Source: Marinobacter sp. BGYM27
GTDB lineage: Bacteria; Pseudomonadota; Gammaproteobacteria; Pseudomonadales; Oleiphilaceae
DNA: 64,000 nucleotides
Assembly: GCA_025153445.1 (NCBI GenBank)
Contig: JANZNS010000008.1
Span: 62,001 to 126,000, forward strand
Direction of reading: 5' to 3'
Positions 24,000 to 33,370 of the stretch are shown piece after piece. Numbering within the stretch: position 1 is the first letter of the stretch; each line of letters starts with the position of its first letter. The notes under the pieces are model-generated. The model did no database searches. It worked only from the letters and a program-made list of their open reading frames with translations, and was not told the origin of the DNA. The position numbers and the translations under genes were made by a program.

Positions 24000-25277
24000 A
24001 TGTGGTTTCGTCGTCCGCCTGATAACCCGAAGCTATCGAACCAACGCGCTTCTGTTGCCCTGACTCGTACACGCCTGCCTGTTGATCTGTTGGCGCCAGG
24101 CATGCGGATAGTCAAACTGGACCGCCCCTGGACTGAAGTCCCCGTGTTGTTCCAGGGCTTCACTATTGATAATGCGGACCAGCTAAGCCTGCTTCGACAT
24201 TACTGTGATTGGGTTTTGGTGGAAGCCGAAACCCGCACCCTCGCCCCACTGATGTCAAAAATCGAAGCCCGCCGGCGCCGCCGTGAGCAGCCGATGCCAG
24301 AATCCCGCTCGCTGGAAAGCGAGCTGCCGGGAGCCAGCCGGGCTTACGCGGCCGGCCAGCGATTTGTCAGTCGCATGCTGGCGGATATCGAAGCCGGCAA
24401 TATGCTGGACCTGACAGATTCCCGGCCTGTCATTGCAGCCTGCGTGACCAGCATAAGCGCCAATCCCAACGCCATGTTCTGGATGAACCGCATCAAGCAT
24501 CAGGATGCCTACACAGCAGAGCATTGCCTACGGGTGGCGATATTTGCGGTTGCCTTTGCCCGCTTTCTGGATTTCCCCAAACAGGATATGGAAGTAATCG
24601 GCCTGTGCGGGCTGTTGCATGACATTGGCAAAATGCACGTCCCGAAAACCATCCTCAACAAACCGGGCGCTCTGAATAGTGAAGAAATGGCCGAAATGAA
24701 GCGCCATACCGAATACGGATTCAGTTTGTTGCAATCGCACCACACGCTCGATCCTATCGTCGCTGCAGTCTGTCGGGATCATCACGAGCGGCTGGACGGC
24801 AGAGGTTATCCCCGCGGGCTCGAAGCCTGGCAAATCAGCCGTTTCGCCCGCCTGATTTCAATTGTTGATGCCTACGACGCGATTACAAGCGACCGCTGCT
24901 ACCGGGCCGGGCTGTCGGCTTCAGATGCCATGCGCATTCTGTTCCGGGAGCGCAACAAACAGTTCGACCCCGAATTGATTGAAGCCTTTATCCGTATGAT
25001 CGGCATCTACCCACCGGGCAGCCTGGTCGAGATGACCAACGGCGAGATCGCTGTGGTGATTGGTACCCATCCTTCATACAAGCTGCGACCACGCATCGAG
25101 ATTCTGCTGAACGGCGACAAACAGCCTATAGCCCAACGTCTGGTTGATCTGAAAGACGAACCTACCGATGATAATGGCCACATCTACACCATCGCCGCAC
25201 CACTGCCAGACGGCGCCTACGACATCTCGCTGTCCAGGCGCGTGCGTGACATGATCCGTAACCAGAGTATTTCGTGA
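24000..25277 (+). CDS. HD-GYP cyclic di-GMP phosphodiesterase
   Basis: The 425-residue protein begins with a DUF3391-type domain (about 15-90) found before HD-GYP domains. The HD-GYP domain (about 165-350) has LLHDIGKMHVP with His207-Asp208, the HHERLDGRGYP signature near residue 261 and VDAYDAITSDR. HD-GYP enzymes hydrolyse c-di-GMP to pGpG and GMP with a di- or tri-metal centre, and all main metal ligands appear present. No membrane helix or signal is seen, so it is cytosolic. The last bases overlap the GTG start of the AEC permease by four (GTGA). That coupling of a phosphodiesterase with a permease is unusual. The ATG at 24000 is the first in frame and gives the standard N-terminus. Confidence 0.9.
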   Translation: MWFRRPPDNPKLSNQRASVALTRTRLPVDLLAPGMRIVKLDRPWTEVPVLFQGFTIDNADQLSLLRHYCDWVLVEAETRTLAPLMSKIEARRRRREQPMPESRSLESELPGASRAYAAGQRFVSRMLADIEAGNMLDLTDSRPVIAACVTSISANPNAMFWMNRIKHQDAYTAEHCLRVAIFAVAFARFLDFPKQDMEVIGLCGLLHDIGKMHVPKTILNKPGALNSEEMAEMKRHTEYGFSLLQSHHTLDPIVAAVCRDHHERLDGRGYPRGLEAWQISRFARLISIVDAYDAITSDRCYRAGLSASDAMRILFRERNKQFDPELIEAFIRMIGIYPPGSLVEMTNGEIAVVIGTHPSYKLRPRIEILLNGDKQPIAQRLVDLKDEPTDDNGHIYTIAAPLPDGAYDISLSRRVRDMIRNQSIS

Positions 25278-26230
25278 GTTATCTAGACAACCTGTTATTT
25301 GCCCTTTCCGTCACCGCCCCCATCTTCCTGGTGATGGGCACGGGCTGGCTGTTGCGTCGTATCGGCTGGATTACCGAGGATTTCGAAGAGGTCGGTTCCC
25401 GGCTGGTGTTCAAACTGGCGCTGCCGGCACTGATTCTGACCAGTCTGGTAGACCTTGACCTGTCCAGCACAATGAACGCCCAGCATCTGGGATACGGCGT
25501 CGCCGCCACCCTGGCCAGCTTTTTCGCGCTCTGGTTTATCAGCGCCTGGTGGCCCGGATCGGGTCCGGATCGCGGCGTCTTTGTTCAAGGCGCATTTCGC
25601 GGCAATCTGGGGATTATTGGCCTCGCGGTCTGTGCCAGCCTTTATGGCAAGTCAGGGCTCGCGATGGGCTCCATTCTGTTGGCGGGTATGACGCTGTTCT
25701 ACAACATCCTGTCAGTTTTTGCGCTACAAGCCGCCTCCGGCCGGGGCCAAACCTCCTGGCGCCATGTCACGCTTGGCATCATCAAAAACCCGCTGATTAT
25801 CAGCATTCTGAGCGGACTGGTGATTGCCGCCCTGAAAATACCGGTCCCCAAGCTGTTGCTGACCAGTGCCGCCTATTTTGGCCAGATGACCCTGCCACTC
25901 GCACTGCTCTGCGTCGGGGCCACGCTGACGCTTGGTGCGCTGCGCCACGGTTCGATACCGGCACTGATCGCGGTTCTGGTAAAACTGGTCCTGCTTCCGG
26001 TGATTCTGACGGGGGGCGCGATCGCGTTCGGGTTCGATTTCAATGCAACGGAGCTGGGCACCTTGTTTGCCATGTTTGCCGCGCCCACCGCAACTGTCAG
26101 CTATGTGATGGCCCGCAGCATGGGCGGCAATCACCAACTTGCCGCCAACATCGTTGCATTATCCACCTTGCTGGCACCGATCACCCTGAGCATCGGCATC
26201 TATCTGCTGCGGAGCCTGGCGTTGATATAA
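25274..26230 (+). CDS. AEC family permease
   Basis: The 318-residue protein has about ten membrane helices in the auxin-efflux-carrier/AEC pattern. Near the start is ALSVTAPIFLVMGTGWLLRR; the conserved GNLGIIGLAV and NPLIISILSGLVI occur mid-protein, and a late APTATVSYVMARSMGGN loop. AEC members export malate, malonate, auxin-like or other organic anions. The substrate here cannot be read from sequence. The GTG start overlaps the stop of the HD-GYP gene by four bases, indicating translational coupling. A symmetric palindrome follows about 40 bases after the stop. Confidence 0.88.
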   Translation: MSYLDNLLFALSVTAPIFLVMGTGWLLRRIGWITEDFEEVGSRLVFKLALPALILTSLVDLDLSSTMNAQHLGYGVAATLASFFALWFISAWWPGSGPDRGVFVQGAFRGNLGIIGLAVCASLYGKSGLAMGSILLAGMTLFYNILSVFALQAASGRGQTSWRHVTLGIIKNPLIISILSGLVIAALKIPVPKLLLTSAAYFGQMTLPLALLCVGATLTLGALRHGSIPALIAVLVKLVLLPVILTGGAIAFGFDFNATELGTLFAMFAAPTATVSYVMARSMGGNHQLAANIVALSTLLAPITLSIGIYLLRSLALI

Positions 26231-26265
26231 AAGGGATTTATGAGACGTGTGCCATGTCACGAGAC

Positions 26266-26303
26266 ATTACTTTGTAAATACTTGTAAAGTATAGTGAAGT
26301 AAT
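26266..26303. promoter_or_regulatory. Nested dyad symmetry upstream of GGDEF-EAL gene
   Basis: Outer arms ATTACTT (26266-26272) and AAGTAAT (26297-26303) enclose inner arms ATACTT (26278-26283) and AAGTAT (26287-26292), with nearly the same centre. TTGTAAA is also directly repeated at 26272 and 26282. A -10-like TATAGT (26290-26295) lies inside. This AT-rich block stands out from GC-rich surroundings and looks like an operator over a promoter, about 70 bases before the next start. Confidence 0.5.
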
Positions 26304-26372
26304 TGGGCTACTCGCCGAAAATCTAGTAGTGGTTACGCGTAGCTCCTTATACTCATTCCCTACAGGCCCTTC

Positions 26373-28643
26373 ATGCCAGATCAATCGACATCAGACCGGA
26401 ACCCGGGATTAGCACGGGCACTGCTAAGCCCGGCTATCCCTGTGATACTGATGCTGACCTTCACCGTACTGGCAGGTTTTCTTTGTGCAGGCATCAGTAA
26501 ACAGAACCAGCACCAGATTCAGTTCAACCTGAACACCGAGATCAGCGCTTTAGTACGAGAACTGAACAGCGATTTCCACAGCCACGTGCGCGCACTTGAG
26601 CGTATGGCGGAGCGACGCTCGGTAACGCCCGACCTTGGCGTTGACACCTGGCGTATGGACGCTCGTAGCTATCTTCGTCACTTCACCCACTACCAGGCAA
26701 TCGAGTGGATCGGGCCAGATTACCGAATTCAATGGATAGAGCCTCTCGACGGCAACGACAATGCGCTGGGCTTTAACGTCGCCTTCAACGAGCAACGCAA
26801 AGACAGCCTTGATCAGGCCACCGAAACCGGCAGGGTCGATTTTTCAGGCATCGTCGAACTGAAACAGGGCGGCACCGGTATCGTCGCCTATGCCCCCATT
26901 GCACCTCAGGAAAGGCCAATGGGCTTCATTGCGGGCGTCTTCCGGCTGGAAGGTCTGGTTGAAGCCCTCATCACACCCCGGATTCACAATGATTTCCAGA
27001 TCGAAATCATTGAGCGCGACGATATTCGTTTCAAACAGACACCCGATCTGCCAATGCAGGCTGAGTTCAGCGCCGAGGGAGCGCTCACGGTACCCGGTCT
27101 GAACTGGGTTCTGAGGATCACGCCAACCGTTAAATGGGTAGAGCAGCATCAAGGGGCAGAGCCGTGGATGGCGCTGTTCAGTTTGTCTCTCCTCGGGCTG
27201 ATGATCAGCCTTTTGGTATGGCTGACTCAACTGGTGACACGCCGCAACCGCGTGCTGACCCAGACCCGGGCGATGCTGGAAGAAGAGGTCTATCAACGGG
27301 AATCCGTGCAGCAGGACCTGGCCCGTATTGAGTCGACCGACAGCCTGACCGGGCTCGCCAACCGCCGCTTTTTCATGGAAGACCTGAGCCATACGCTGGC
27401 CCTGGCCGATCGACTGCACCGTCAGGCAGCGATGATCATGATCGATCTCGACCGCTTCCAGATACTCAACGACACCCTGGGTCATCAGTTTGGCGATGAA
27501 CTGCTGATCAAGGTTGCACAGCGCCTCAACAAGCTCAGTGACGAGCGGGTACTGGTCGCCTATTCCAGTGGCGACGAGTTCATGATCTGCCAGCAGCATA
27601 TCGATGATATCGACGATGTAATCGCGCTGCTCGGCCAGATCAAACACTGCTTTGTTGAGCCGTTCCTGGTGCAGGGACAAGCCCACAACCTGACCGCCAC
27701 CATGGGCGTTGCCGTATACCCCCAGAGCGGCCTCGATGCCGACCTGCTGCTGCGCAATGCAGATGTTGCGCTATACCGGGCCAAGGAGAACGGCCGCAAT
27801 CACTACCAGTTCTATACCGAGGGCATGCAGGAACGGGAAGTGCTGCGACTGGAGCTGGATAAAGATCTGAACCGGGCCCTCAGCGAAAATCAGTTCGTCC
27901 TGCATTTCCAGCCACAGCTGGATCTGGCAACCCAGCAGATTGGCAGCGTCGAAGCACTGGTGCGCTGGCAGCACCCGACCCGGGGGCTCCTGCCGCCGGT
28001 CGACTTCATTCCGCTGGCCGAGGAAAGCGGGCGTATTGCCGATATAGGACGCTGGGTGGCACTGGCCGCCTGTCGACAACTGGCCGCATGGCGGGGCGGA
28101 CCACTCGGGCACTTGCGCATCGCAATCAATCTCTCCGGGCGCGAACTGGAAGACAGCGATCTGGTGTCCAATATCGAAAACGCCTTGCGCGCCAATGACG
28201 TCAGTGCTGAACAACTCGAAGTCGAGCTGACTGAAGAAATATTTATCGAAAACCTCGAGCGCAACCTGGACCAGCTAAAACGGCTGAATCAGTTGGGAGT
28301 ACACCTGGCGATTGATGACTTTGGTACGGGCTATTCATCACTGGCTTATCTGCGTGATTTTCCGGTAGATCTGCTGAAGATTGACCGCTCCTTCATTACG
28401 CGGGTCGCAGAACGCCATGATGATGCGGTCATTACCCGAGCCGTTATTAATCTTGCCCATAACCTGGGTATCCAGGTCTGTGCAGAAGGGATTGAAACCG
28501 ATGCCCAGCTCAGCTTCCTCCAGACACACCGCTGCGATCTGGCGCAAGGCTATCTGATCGGCCGCCCCATGCCGGCTGCAGAAGTCGAAGCGATGATCAC
28601 ACGCCATGCCAAATCAAGCCGTGATACCGGTACTGTGCGCTGA
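26373..28643 (+). CDS. CHASE-GGDEF-EAL membrane protein
   Basis: The 756-residue protein has a membrane helix at about 18-42. A periplasmic CHASE domain follows (about 45-255; HYQAIEWIGPDYRIQWIEPL, ALGFNVAFNEQRKDSL), then a second helix at about 265-288. The GGDEF domain (about 320-485) reads SGDEF at 399-403 instead of GGDEF, so cyclase activity is doubtful though similar variants can work. The EAL domain (about 495-745) retains EAL at 527-529, VELTEEIF, IDDFGTGYSSL, KIDRSFI and AEGIET, so phosphodiesterase activity on c-di-GMP is expected. Net role is probably ligand-controlled c-di-GMP breakdown. The gene stands alone behind the nested palindrome. Confidence 0.92.
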   Translation: MPDQSTSDRNPGLARALLSPAIPVILMLTFTVLAGFLCAGISKQNQHQIQFNLNTEISALVRELNSDFHSHVRALERMAERRSVTPDLGVDTWRMDARSYLRHFTHYQAIEWIGPDYRIQWIEPLDGNDNALGFNVAFNEQRKDSLDQATETGRVDFSGIVELKQGGTGIVAYAPIAPQERPMGFIAGVFRLEGLVEALITPRIHNDFQIEIIERDDIRFKQTPDLPMQAEFSAEGALTVPGLNWVLRITPTVKWVEQHQGAEPWMALFSLSLLGLMISLLVWLTQLVTRRNRVLTQTRAMLEEEVYQRESVQQDLARIESTDSLTGLANRRFFMEDLSHTLALADRLHRQAAMIMIDLDRFQILNDTLGHQFGDELLIKVAQRLNKLSDERVLVAYSSGDEFMICQQHIDDIDDVIALLGQIKHCFVEPFLVQGQAHNLTATMGVAVYPQSGLDADLLLRNADVALYRAKENGRNHYQFYTEGMQEREVLRLELDKDLNRALSENQFVLHFQPQLDLATQQIGSVEALVRWQHPTRGLLPPVDFIPLAEESGRIADIGRWVALAACRQLAAWRGGPLGHLRIAINLSGRELEDSDLVSNIENALRANDVSAEQLEVELTEEIFIENLERNLDQLKRLNQLGVHLAIDDFGTGYSSLAYLRDFPVDLLKIDRSFITRVAERHDDAVITRAVINLAHNLGIQVCAEGIETDAQLSFLQTHRCDLAQGYLIGRPMPAAEVEAMITRHAKSSRDTGTVR

Positions 28644-28706
28644 TCCCGGGAGTCATCCGGTTTCGGCTGCCTGCTCGTAAAAACAGATAGAAGATCGTAA
28701 GATTGC

Positions 28707-28737
28707 AGCGGTTCAGGCCCTCACAGGCCTTGCCGCT
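28707..28737 (+). terminator. Possible terminator hairpin
   Basis: AGCGG-ttc-AGGCC pairs with GGCCT-tg-CCGCT around a six-base loop, followed by tctattt. It lies between the GGDEF-EAL gene and the next small gene, 31 bases before the latter's start, so it could be a terminator or an attenuator. Confidence 0.4.
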
Positions 28738-28767
28738 TCTATTTGCAACGGGATTGAGGTTGCCTCC

Positions 28768-29082
28768 ATGACACCATCACCACACTACCTGTCTCCCGAT
28801 CAGGCCCGCCGGATCCGCCGCTGGGAAGCGTGGAACATGGGTTACTTTGTAGTCGCCTTTATCACACTGCTGACCCTGCTGGTGTTCAGCAGTCAGTTGG
28901 GGCTTTCCGATGGAAACGACTGGAGCGGTCTGGGTATCATCATTGCGCTGCTCGTTATCCCCATCATCGTGTTACAGCTGCGGCTGGCCTGCCCGGCCTG
29001 CGGCGAACGTATCGGCTGGCAAGCCAAAATGATGGCGCCGGACCAGTGCCGCCACTGCCACACCTTCCTTCGAGCCCGCTGA
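28768..29082 (+). CDS. Small two-helix membrane protein with zinc-ribbon-like tail
   Basis: The 104-residue product has two hydrophobic helices (about 27-45 and 55-72). A cytoplasmic tail follows with two Cys pairs, CPACGERIGW and CRHCHTFL, separated by about 16 residues, the layout of a small zinc ribbon. I do not recognise a named family. GAGG lies upstream of the ATG. It stands just before the MerR-type copper regulator operon but is separated from it by that operon's own promoter. A metal-binding or protein-interaction role is possible but unproven. Confidence 0.65.
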   Translation: MTPSPHYLSPDQARRIRRWEAWNMGYFVVAFITLLTLLVFSSQLGLSDGNDWSGLGIIIALLVIPIIVLQLRLACPACGERIGWQAKMMAPDQCRHCHTFLRAR

Positions 29083-29126
29083 CCGGCGCTTAACGAGCTG
29101 CTTCCCCTCGCGGCTAACAATAACCC

Positions 29127-29158
29127 TTGACCTGTGACCTGCTCAAAGGTTTTAAACT
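29127..29158 (+). promoter_or_regulatory. MerR-type promoter with 20-bp spacer
   Basis: TTGACC (29127-29132) and TAAACT (29153-29158) are separated by 20 bases, longer than the usual 17 and typical of promoters twisted by MerR-family activators. Inside the spacer is the dyad ACCT-gctcaa-AGGT (29137-29150). It drives the regulator gene itself plus copA, so the operon is probably autoregulated and induced by copper or a related metal. Confidence 0.7.
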
Positions 29159-29198
29159 ACCGCTATCCTTTGAACAGGATTTAGACGGGAGAGGTCTT

Positions 29199-29657
29199 GT
29201 GAAAGTCAGCGAAATTGCCAAAGCCGCCAGCGTGAATCCGGATACTGTGCGTTTTTATACCCGGGAAGGCCTGCTGCATCCGCAACGCAATCCGGACAAC
29301 GGCTACAAACATTACGGCAGCGAAGATCTGACACGGCTGCAGTTCGCCCGCAAAGCCCGGCAACTGGGATTCAGTCTCGCCGAAATACAGTCCATTCTTG
29401 ATCAGGCTGATCATGACAACTCCCCCTGCCCCATGGTCCGCGACGTATTTGAACATCGCCTGGCCGAAGTAGAGACCAGGCTTGCAGAACTCGAGGCACT
29501 GCGCGATCGAATGCGTGATGCCATGGCGGCGTGGTCGACTATGCCCGACGGCACGCCCGATGGTCATACCATTTGCCGGCTGATCGAACACTGGGACGAC
29601 AGCCCGGAGCGGCAAACAGAAACTCTTTCAGCAAAAGGAGGCCAAGACGATGAGTGA
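29199..29657 (+). CDS. MerR family metal-responsive regulator
   Basis: The 152-residue regulator has an N-terminal MerR winged helix ([20 protein letters not shown], then [16 protein letters not shown]), a long dimerisation helix and metal-binding Cys residues. Cys77 in SPCPMV stands at the start of that helix and Cys126 in [10 protein letters not shown] near the end. This resembles CueR/ZntR/CadR-type sensors; placement before copA points to copper. The GTG at 29199, with GGAGAGG upstream, is chosen because the domain begins there. The open frame starts further upstream inside the promoter. The stop overlaps copA by 8 bases, so the regulator heads the operon it controls. Confidence 0.87.
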   Translation: MKVSEIAKAASVNPDTVRFYTREGLLHPQRNPDNGYKHYGSEDLTRLQFARKARQLGFSLAEIQSILDQADHDNSPCPMVRDVFEHRLAEVETRLAELEALRDRMRDAMAAWSTMPDGTPDGHTICRLIEHWDDSPERQTETLSAKGGQDDE

Positions 29658-32244
29658 AGCCTTCAACCCGGCTTTGTCTATCTCCGGCGCATCCTGTCAG
29701 GGTTGCGTGCGTAATATCCGCAAATCAATGGCTTCGCTGGTGAGCGATACGGATTTGATCAGGGTCAATCTCGAGAAGCAGCAAGTTGCCCTGCCCGACG
29801 GCGTCGATAGCCGCGAGGCCGCGCGTCTGATCACCGAGGCGGGCTATCCGGCACAGCCCATTGAGAGCGCAGAGAAGGACGACCCTGAGGCAAACTCCGA
29901 ACCCGGTTGCTGCAGCGCGCCCAAACCGGAGGCCAAACCCTCCGCACCGGCAAATGAAAGCGATGATCAGCCTGCATCCGCTTCAAAAAACGGCAGCACC
30001 ATCACCCTGTCCATCACCGGTGCCACCTGCGCCTCCTGCGTCAGCACTATTGAAGGCGCAATGCAGCGGGTATCAGGCGTCAGCTCAGCCCACATGAATC
30101 TGGCCGACCTCACCGCCACTGCAGAGGGCACCCCGGATGCCTCAGCACTGATCCGCGCAATAGAAAGCGCAGGCTATGGCGCATCCGAGATTGAAGATCC
30201 CGATGCTGCCGACGACCAGCGCGTAGAATCCGAACAGCGGGAATACCGCCAGCGTCTCATCAAGATGACCGTAGGGCTGGCGCTGGGTGTTCCCCTGATG
30301 GCCTGGGGGTTGCTGGGCGGCGCCATGACCGTTACCCCTGCCAACCAGACCGGCTGGCTGCTGGTAGGCCTGGTCACACTGGCCGTGCTGGTGCTGGCCG
30401 GAGGCCATTACTTTACCGGCGCCTGGAAAGCCTTTCGTCATCACAACGCCAACATGGACACCCTGATCGCACTCGGGACCGGCACCGCCTGGCTTTATTC
30501 GATGGTAGTGGTGTTACTGCCCGACGCCCTCCCGGAAATGGCCCGGCACGTGTACTTTGAAGCGTCCGCGATGATCATCGGTCTGATCAACCTGGGCCAG
30601 GCGCTGGAATTGCGGGCCAAGGGACGCACCTCTCAGGCTATTCGGCGGCTGCTTGATCTACGCGCCAAAACAGCCCGGGTAATCCGCAACGGCGAAGAAC
30701 AGGACATTCCGATTGATGAAGTGCGAGCCGGTGATCAGTTTCGTGTCCGGCCCGGCGAGAAGATGCCGGTCGACGGTCAGGTGATCGAGGGCAACAGCCG
30801 CATCGATGAAAGCATGCTCACGGGCGAACCCATGCCCGTCGCCAAGGCTGCAGGCGATGAGGTCTCCGCCGGCACCCTCAACACCAGTGGTTCGCTGGTC
30901 TGCGAGGCCACCCGGGTGGGCCGGGATACCGCGCTGGCCCAGATCATCCAGCTGGTCAAAAAGGCCCAAGGATCCAAGCCGCCGATCGGCAAACTGGCGG
31001 ATCGCATTTCTGCGGTCTTCGTACCCTCGATCATTCTGATTGCGATCGCCGCGGCGCTGGCCTGGTACAACTTTGGCCCGGATCCGGTGGCGGCTCACAT
31101 GATTGTGGCGGCCACCACGGTACTGATCATCGCCTGCCCCTGCGCACTGGGGCTGGCAACCCCCATGTCAGTGATGGTGGGCGTCGGCAAGGCGGCGGAA
31201 TACGGCATTCTGATTCGTCAGGGCGACGCACTGCAGCAGGCCGGCCAGCTGGATACCGTGGTGCTGGATAAAACCGGCACCATTACCGAAGGCAAGCCGC
31301 GGGTGACCCATAGCGTGGCCGTGAACAACAGGGAGAAACAGGCGTTGCTGTCGCTCGCGGCGGGGCTTGAACAACATTCTGAACATCCACTGGCACAAGC
31401 CATCATGGCCGAAGCCAAAGCACAGGACGTAACACCGGCTGAAATCGACGGGTTTGATGCAGTCAACGGCAAGGGCGTCAGCGGCAAGAGCGGTGATGCC
31501 ACCCTGCGGCTGGGCAATCGCCGCTGGCTGGAAGCTGAGGGCGTCGATCTGTCTGCGCTGGACGAGGCCGCGACCACCATCTCCAATGCTGCGGGCACGC
31601 CGCTGTTTCTCGCCCGTGATCGGGTTGCTGTCGGCGTGATTGGCGTGGCGGACAAGATCAAACCTGACTCGAAAGCCGCAATAGCTGATTTGGTACATCA
31701 GGGCATTCGGGTAGTGATGCTGACAGGCGATGTGGAAGCCAGCGCTGCTGCAATTGCGGCAGAAGCCGGTATCGACGAGTTTCACGCCAACATTCTGCCG
31801 GAGGACAAGGCCCGCATCGTTGAGGATCTGCGCCGCGAAGGCCGTACCGTAGCCATGGTTGGCGACGGTATCAACGATGCGCCGGCACTGGCCGCAGCCG
31901 ATGTCGGCTTCGCGATCGGCGCCGGCACCGACGTCGCGATTGAAAGCGCCTCGATCACGCTGATGCGTAACTCGCTGCACGGGGTCGCCGACGCCATCGC
32001 CATCTCCCGGGCGACGGTTCGCAATATCCGCCAGAACCTGTTCGGTGCGTTTGTTTATAACAGCCTTGGCGTGCCTGTCGCAGCCGGTATTCTGTTTCCG
32101 GTCTGGGGCATTCTGATGAGCCCGGTGCTGGCTGGCGCGGCCATGTCATTGTCGTCTGTCACCGTGGTGACCAATGCCAACCGGCTGCGCTTATTCAAAC
32201 CGCCCGGTGCCCGCCAACAACGACAGAAGGAGGACGACCAATGA
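29650..32244 (+). CDS. copA: Copper-exporting P1B-type ATPase
   Basis: The 864-residue ATPase would export Cu(I) from the cytoplasm. It has two N-terminal heavy-metal-associated domains: CxxC at Cys16-Cys19 (GASCQGC) and at Cys127-Cys130 (GATCASC), joined by a linker that carries a Cys-Cys pair. Eight membrane helices follow, with the CPC motif at 496-498 ([12 protein letters not shown]). The phosphorylation site Asp540 lies in DKTGTITEG, with HP in EQHSEHPLA and the hinge [16 protein letters not shown]. The A-domain loop reads MLTGEPMPV. It overlaps the regulator upstream and, by ATGA, the tiny gene downstream. P1B-1 (Cu/Ag) specificity follows from CPC plus CxxC domains. Confidence 0.95.
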   Translation: MSEAFNPALSISGASCQGCVRNIRKSMASLVSDTDLIRVNLEKQQVALPDGVDSREAARLITEAGYPAQPIESAEKDDPEANSEPGCCSAPKPEAKPSAPANESDDQPASASKNGSTITLSITGATCASCVSTIEGAMQRVSGVSSAHMNLADLTATAEGTPDASALIRAIESAGYGASEIEDPDAADDQRVESEQREYRQRLIKMTVGLALGVPLMAWGLLGGAMTVTPANQTGWLLVGLVTLAVLVLAGGHYFTGAWKAFRHHNANMDTLIALGTGTAWLYSMVVVLLPDALPEMARHVYFEASAMIIGLINLGQALELRAKGRTSQAIRRLLDLRAKTARVIRNGEEQDIPIDEVRAGDQFRVRPGEKMPVDGQVIEGNSRIDESMLTGEPMPVAKAAGDEVSAGTLNTSGSLVCEATRVGRDTALAQIIQLVKKAQGSKPPIGKLADRISAVFVPSIILIAIAAALAWYNFGPDPVAAHMIVAATTVLIIACPCALGLATPMSVMVGVGKAAEYGILIRQGDALQQAGQLDTVVLDKTGTITEGKPRVTHSVAVNNREKQALLSLAAGLEQHSEHPLAQAIMAEAKAQDVTPAEIDGFDAVNGKGVSGKSGDATLRLGNRRWLEAEGVDLSALDEAATTISNAAGTPLFLARDRVAVGVIGVADKIKPDSKAAIADLVHQGIRVVMLTGDVEASAAAIAAEAGIDEFHANILPEDKARIVEDLRREGRTVAMVGDGINDAPALAAADVGFAIGAGTDVAIESASITLMRNSLHGVADAIAISRATVRNIRQNLFGAFVYNSLGVPVAAGILFPVWGILMSPVLAGAAMSLSSVTVVTNANRLRLFKPPGARQQRQKEDDQ

Positions 32245-32360
32245 GCGCACTAATGGTCAATGGTGCCGGCATATTGCTGGCCGCATTTGTCGTCAGCTGG
32301 TTCTGGCTTAGCGGCCCCGCCGCGCAGGACGACCCATCCAACAACACCCACAATCACTGA
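32241..32360 (+). CDS. 39-residue membrane peptide in copper operon
   Basis: The frame from ATG 32241 overlaps the copA stop as ATGA and ends at 32360. The 39-residue product has one membrane helix ([16 protein letters not shown]) and a short acidic, Asn/His tail ([11 protein letters not shown]) that could bind metal. AAGGAGG about seven bases before the ATG is a strong ribosome-binding site. It is followed 10 bases later by the DUF411 gene. The size and topology recall small subunits such as CcoS or KdpF, but the sequence does not identify a family. The operon position suggests a helper of CopA or of copper transfer. Confidence 0.7.
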   Translation: MSALMVNGAGILLAAFVVSWFWLSGPAAQDDPSNNTHNH

Positions 32361-32370
32361 GGATCACACC

Positions 32371-32811
32371 ATGAATCTGCTAGCCCGAAGTGTCAGTACT
32401 CTGCTGCTGGCTGCTGCAAGTACTTTTGCTGCGGCAGGAGAAGCCATCACTGTCTATAAGTCACCGAGTTGCGGTTGCTGCACAGAATGGGTTTCGCACC
32501 TGAAAGACAACGGCTTCGATGTCACCGTGAATGAAACAGACAACATCAACGCCATCAAAATGGATGCAGGCCTGACCCGCGAGCTGGCGAGTTGCCACAC
32601 GGCTTTCGCGGGCGACTATGTGATTGAAGGCCACGTACCCGCCAGCGACATCCACAAGCTGCTTGCCGAGGCGCCGAAAGCGAAAGGGCTCGCCGTACCG
32701 GGCATGCCGGTCGGCTCCCCGGGTATGGAAATGGGCGACCGTCAGGACGCCTACACGGTTGTACTGTTTAACGAACAGGGCCAGACCCAGCCGTTCGCCC
32801 AATACCCCTGA
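32371..32811 (+). CDS. DUF411 exported metal-binding protein
   Basis: The 146-residue protein has a signal peptide (about 1-23, ending near AAAGEA) and a DUF411 domain. The key motif is YKSPSCGCCTEW, with Cys-x-Cys-Cys close to the mature N-terminus, plus ELASCHTA with a further Cys and GHVPASDIHKLL typical of the family. The fold is thioredoxin/glutaredoxin-like. DUF411 proteins are known to accompany copper-resistance genes. Probable location is the periplasm. The ATG at 32371 follows GAGGATCACACC. It is the last gene of the copper operon. Confidence 0.88.
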   Translation: MNLLARSVSTLLLAAASTFAAAGEAITVYKSPSCGCCTEWVSHLKDNGFDVTVNETDNINAIKMDAGLTRELASCHTAFAGDYVIEGHVPASDIHKLLAEAPKAKGLAVPGMPVGSPGMEMGDRQDAYTVVLFNEQGQTQPFAQYP

Positions 32812-32839
32812 CTGTCACCCGGCTGCAGTAACACCCGGA

Positions 32840-33244
32840 TTATTTGTCCGCCGCGGTGTTGCTGCAGTGCGCACGGAATTCCAATTTGCTGATGCGGTTG
32901 TCGCGATCGGCATCCATGACTTCCAGCTGACGGCGCCCGTCTTCAAAGTTCGCCCGCTTGTCTTCCCGGGTGCCTGCCGCCCCTTGCTGGTCTTTAGGAT
33001 CCGCAGCCGCAACACTGCCACATGACAGATTTTCGCCGATGCCGCATTCTTCGAGGTAAACCAGCTCCGCACGGTCAATATATTCATTGCCGTTTCGGTC
33101 TGCACACTCGAACTGCGCCTTGGGCGTTGAAGTCGCGGCGCCCTGATGCGTCGCGTGCGAAGCCTTGTCGCCGGTGGTGCTGCACGCCGCCAACACCACC
33201 GAAATAGCCGCTACAATCACTCCATGCATTCTTGGCGTTACCAT
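32840..33244 (-). CDS. EF-hand lipoprotein
   Basis: The 134-residue product starts with a lipoprotein signal (VVLAACSTT, lipobox Cys) and carries two EF-hand-like calcium loops. The first is DRNGNEYIDRAE and the second DADRDNRISKLE, both with acidic or Asn residues at loop positions 1, 3, 5 and a Glu at 12. Four Cys residues in the mature part could form disulfides. The ATG at 33242-33244 is preferred because GGAGG stands upstream on the minus strand and the signal peptide begins there. It is convergent with the DUF411 gene. A periplasmic or outer-membrane calcium-binding role is inferred. Confidence 0.8.
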   Translation of the reverse strand: MVTPRMHGVIVAAISVVLAACSTTGDKASHATHQGAATSTPKAQFECADRNGNEYIDRAELVYLEECGIGENLSCGSVAAADPKDQQGAAGTREDKRANFEDGRRQLEVMDADRDNRISKLEFRAHCSNTAADK

Positions 33245-33370
33245 TTCAATCCTCCAGGGTATCGAAACCAGACCGCGTATCGGTCTATGCTTGGGAACCC
33301 GGATCATCGTGCACAAATGATGAGACGGGCTCGCTGACAGTATGGTCAAGAATTTGGACTCACGCCTGTC

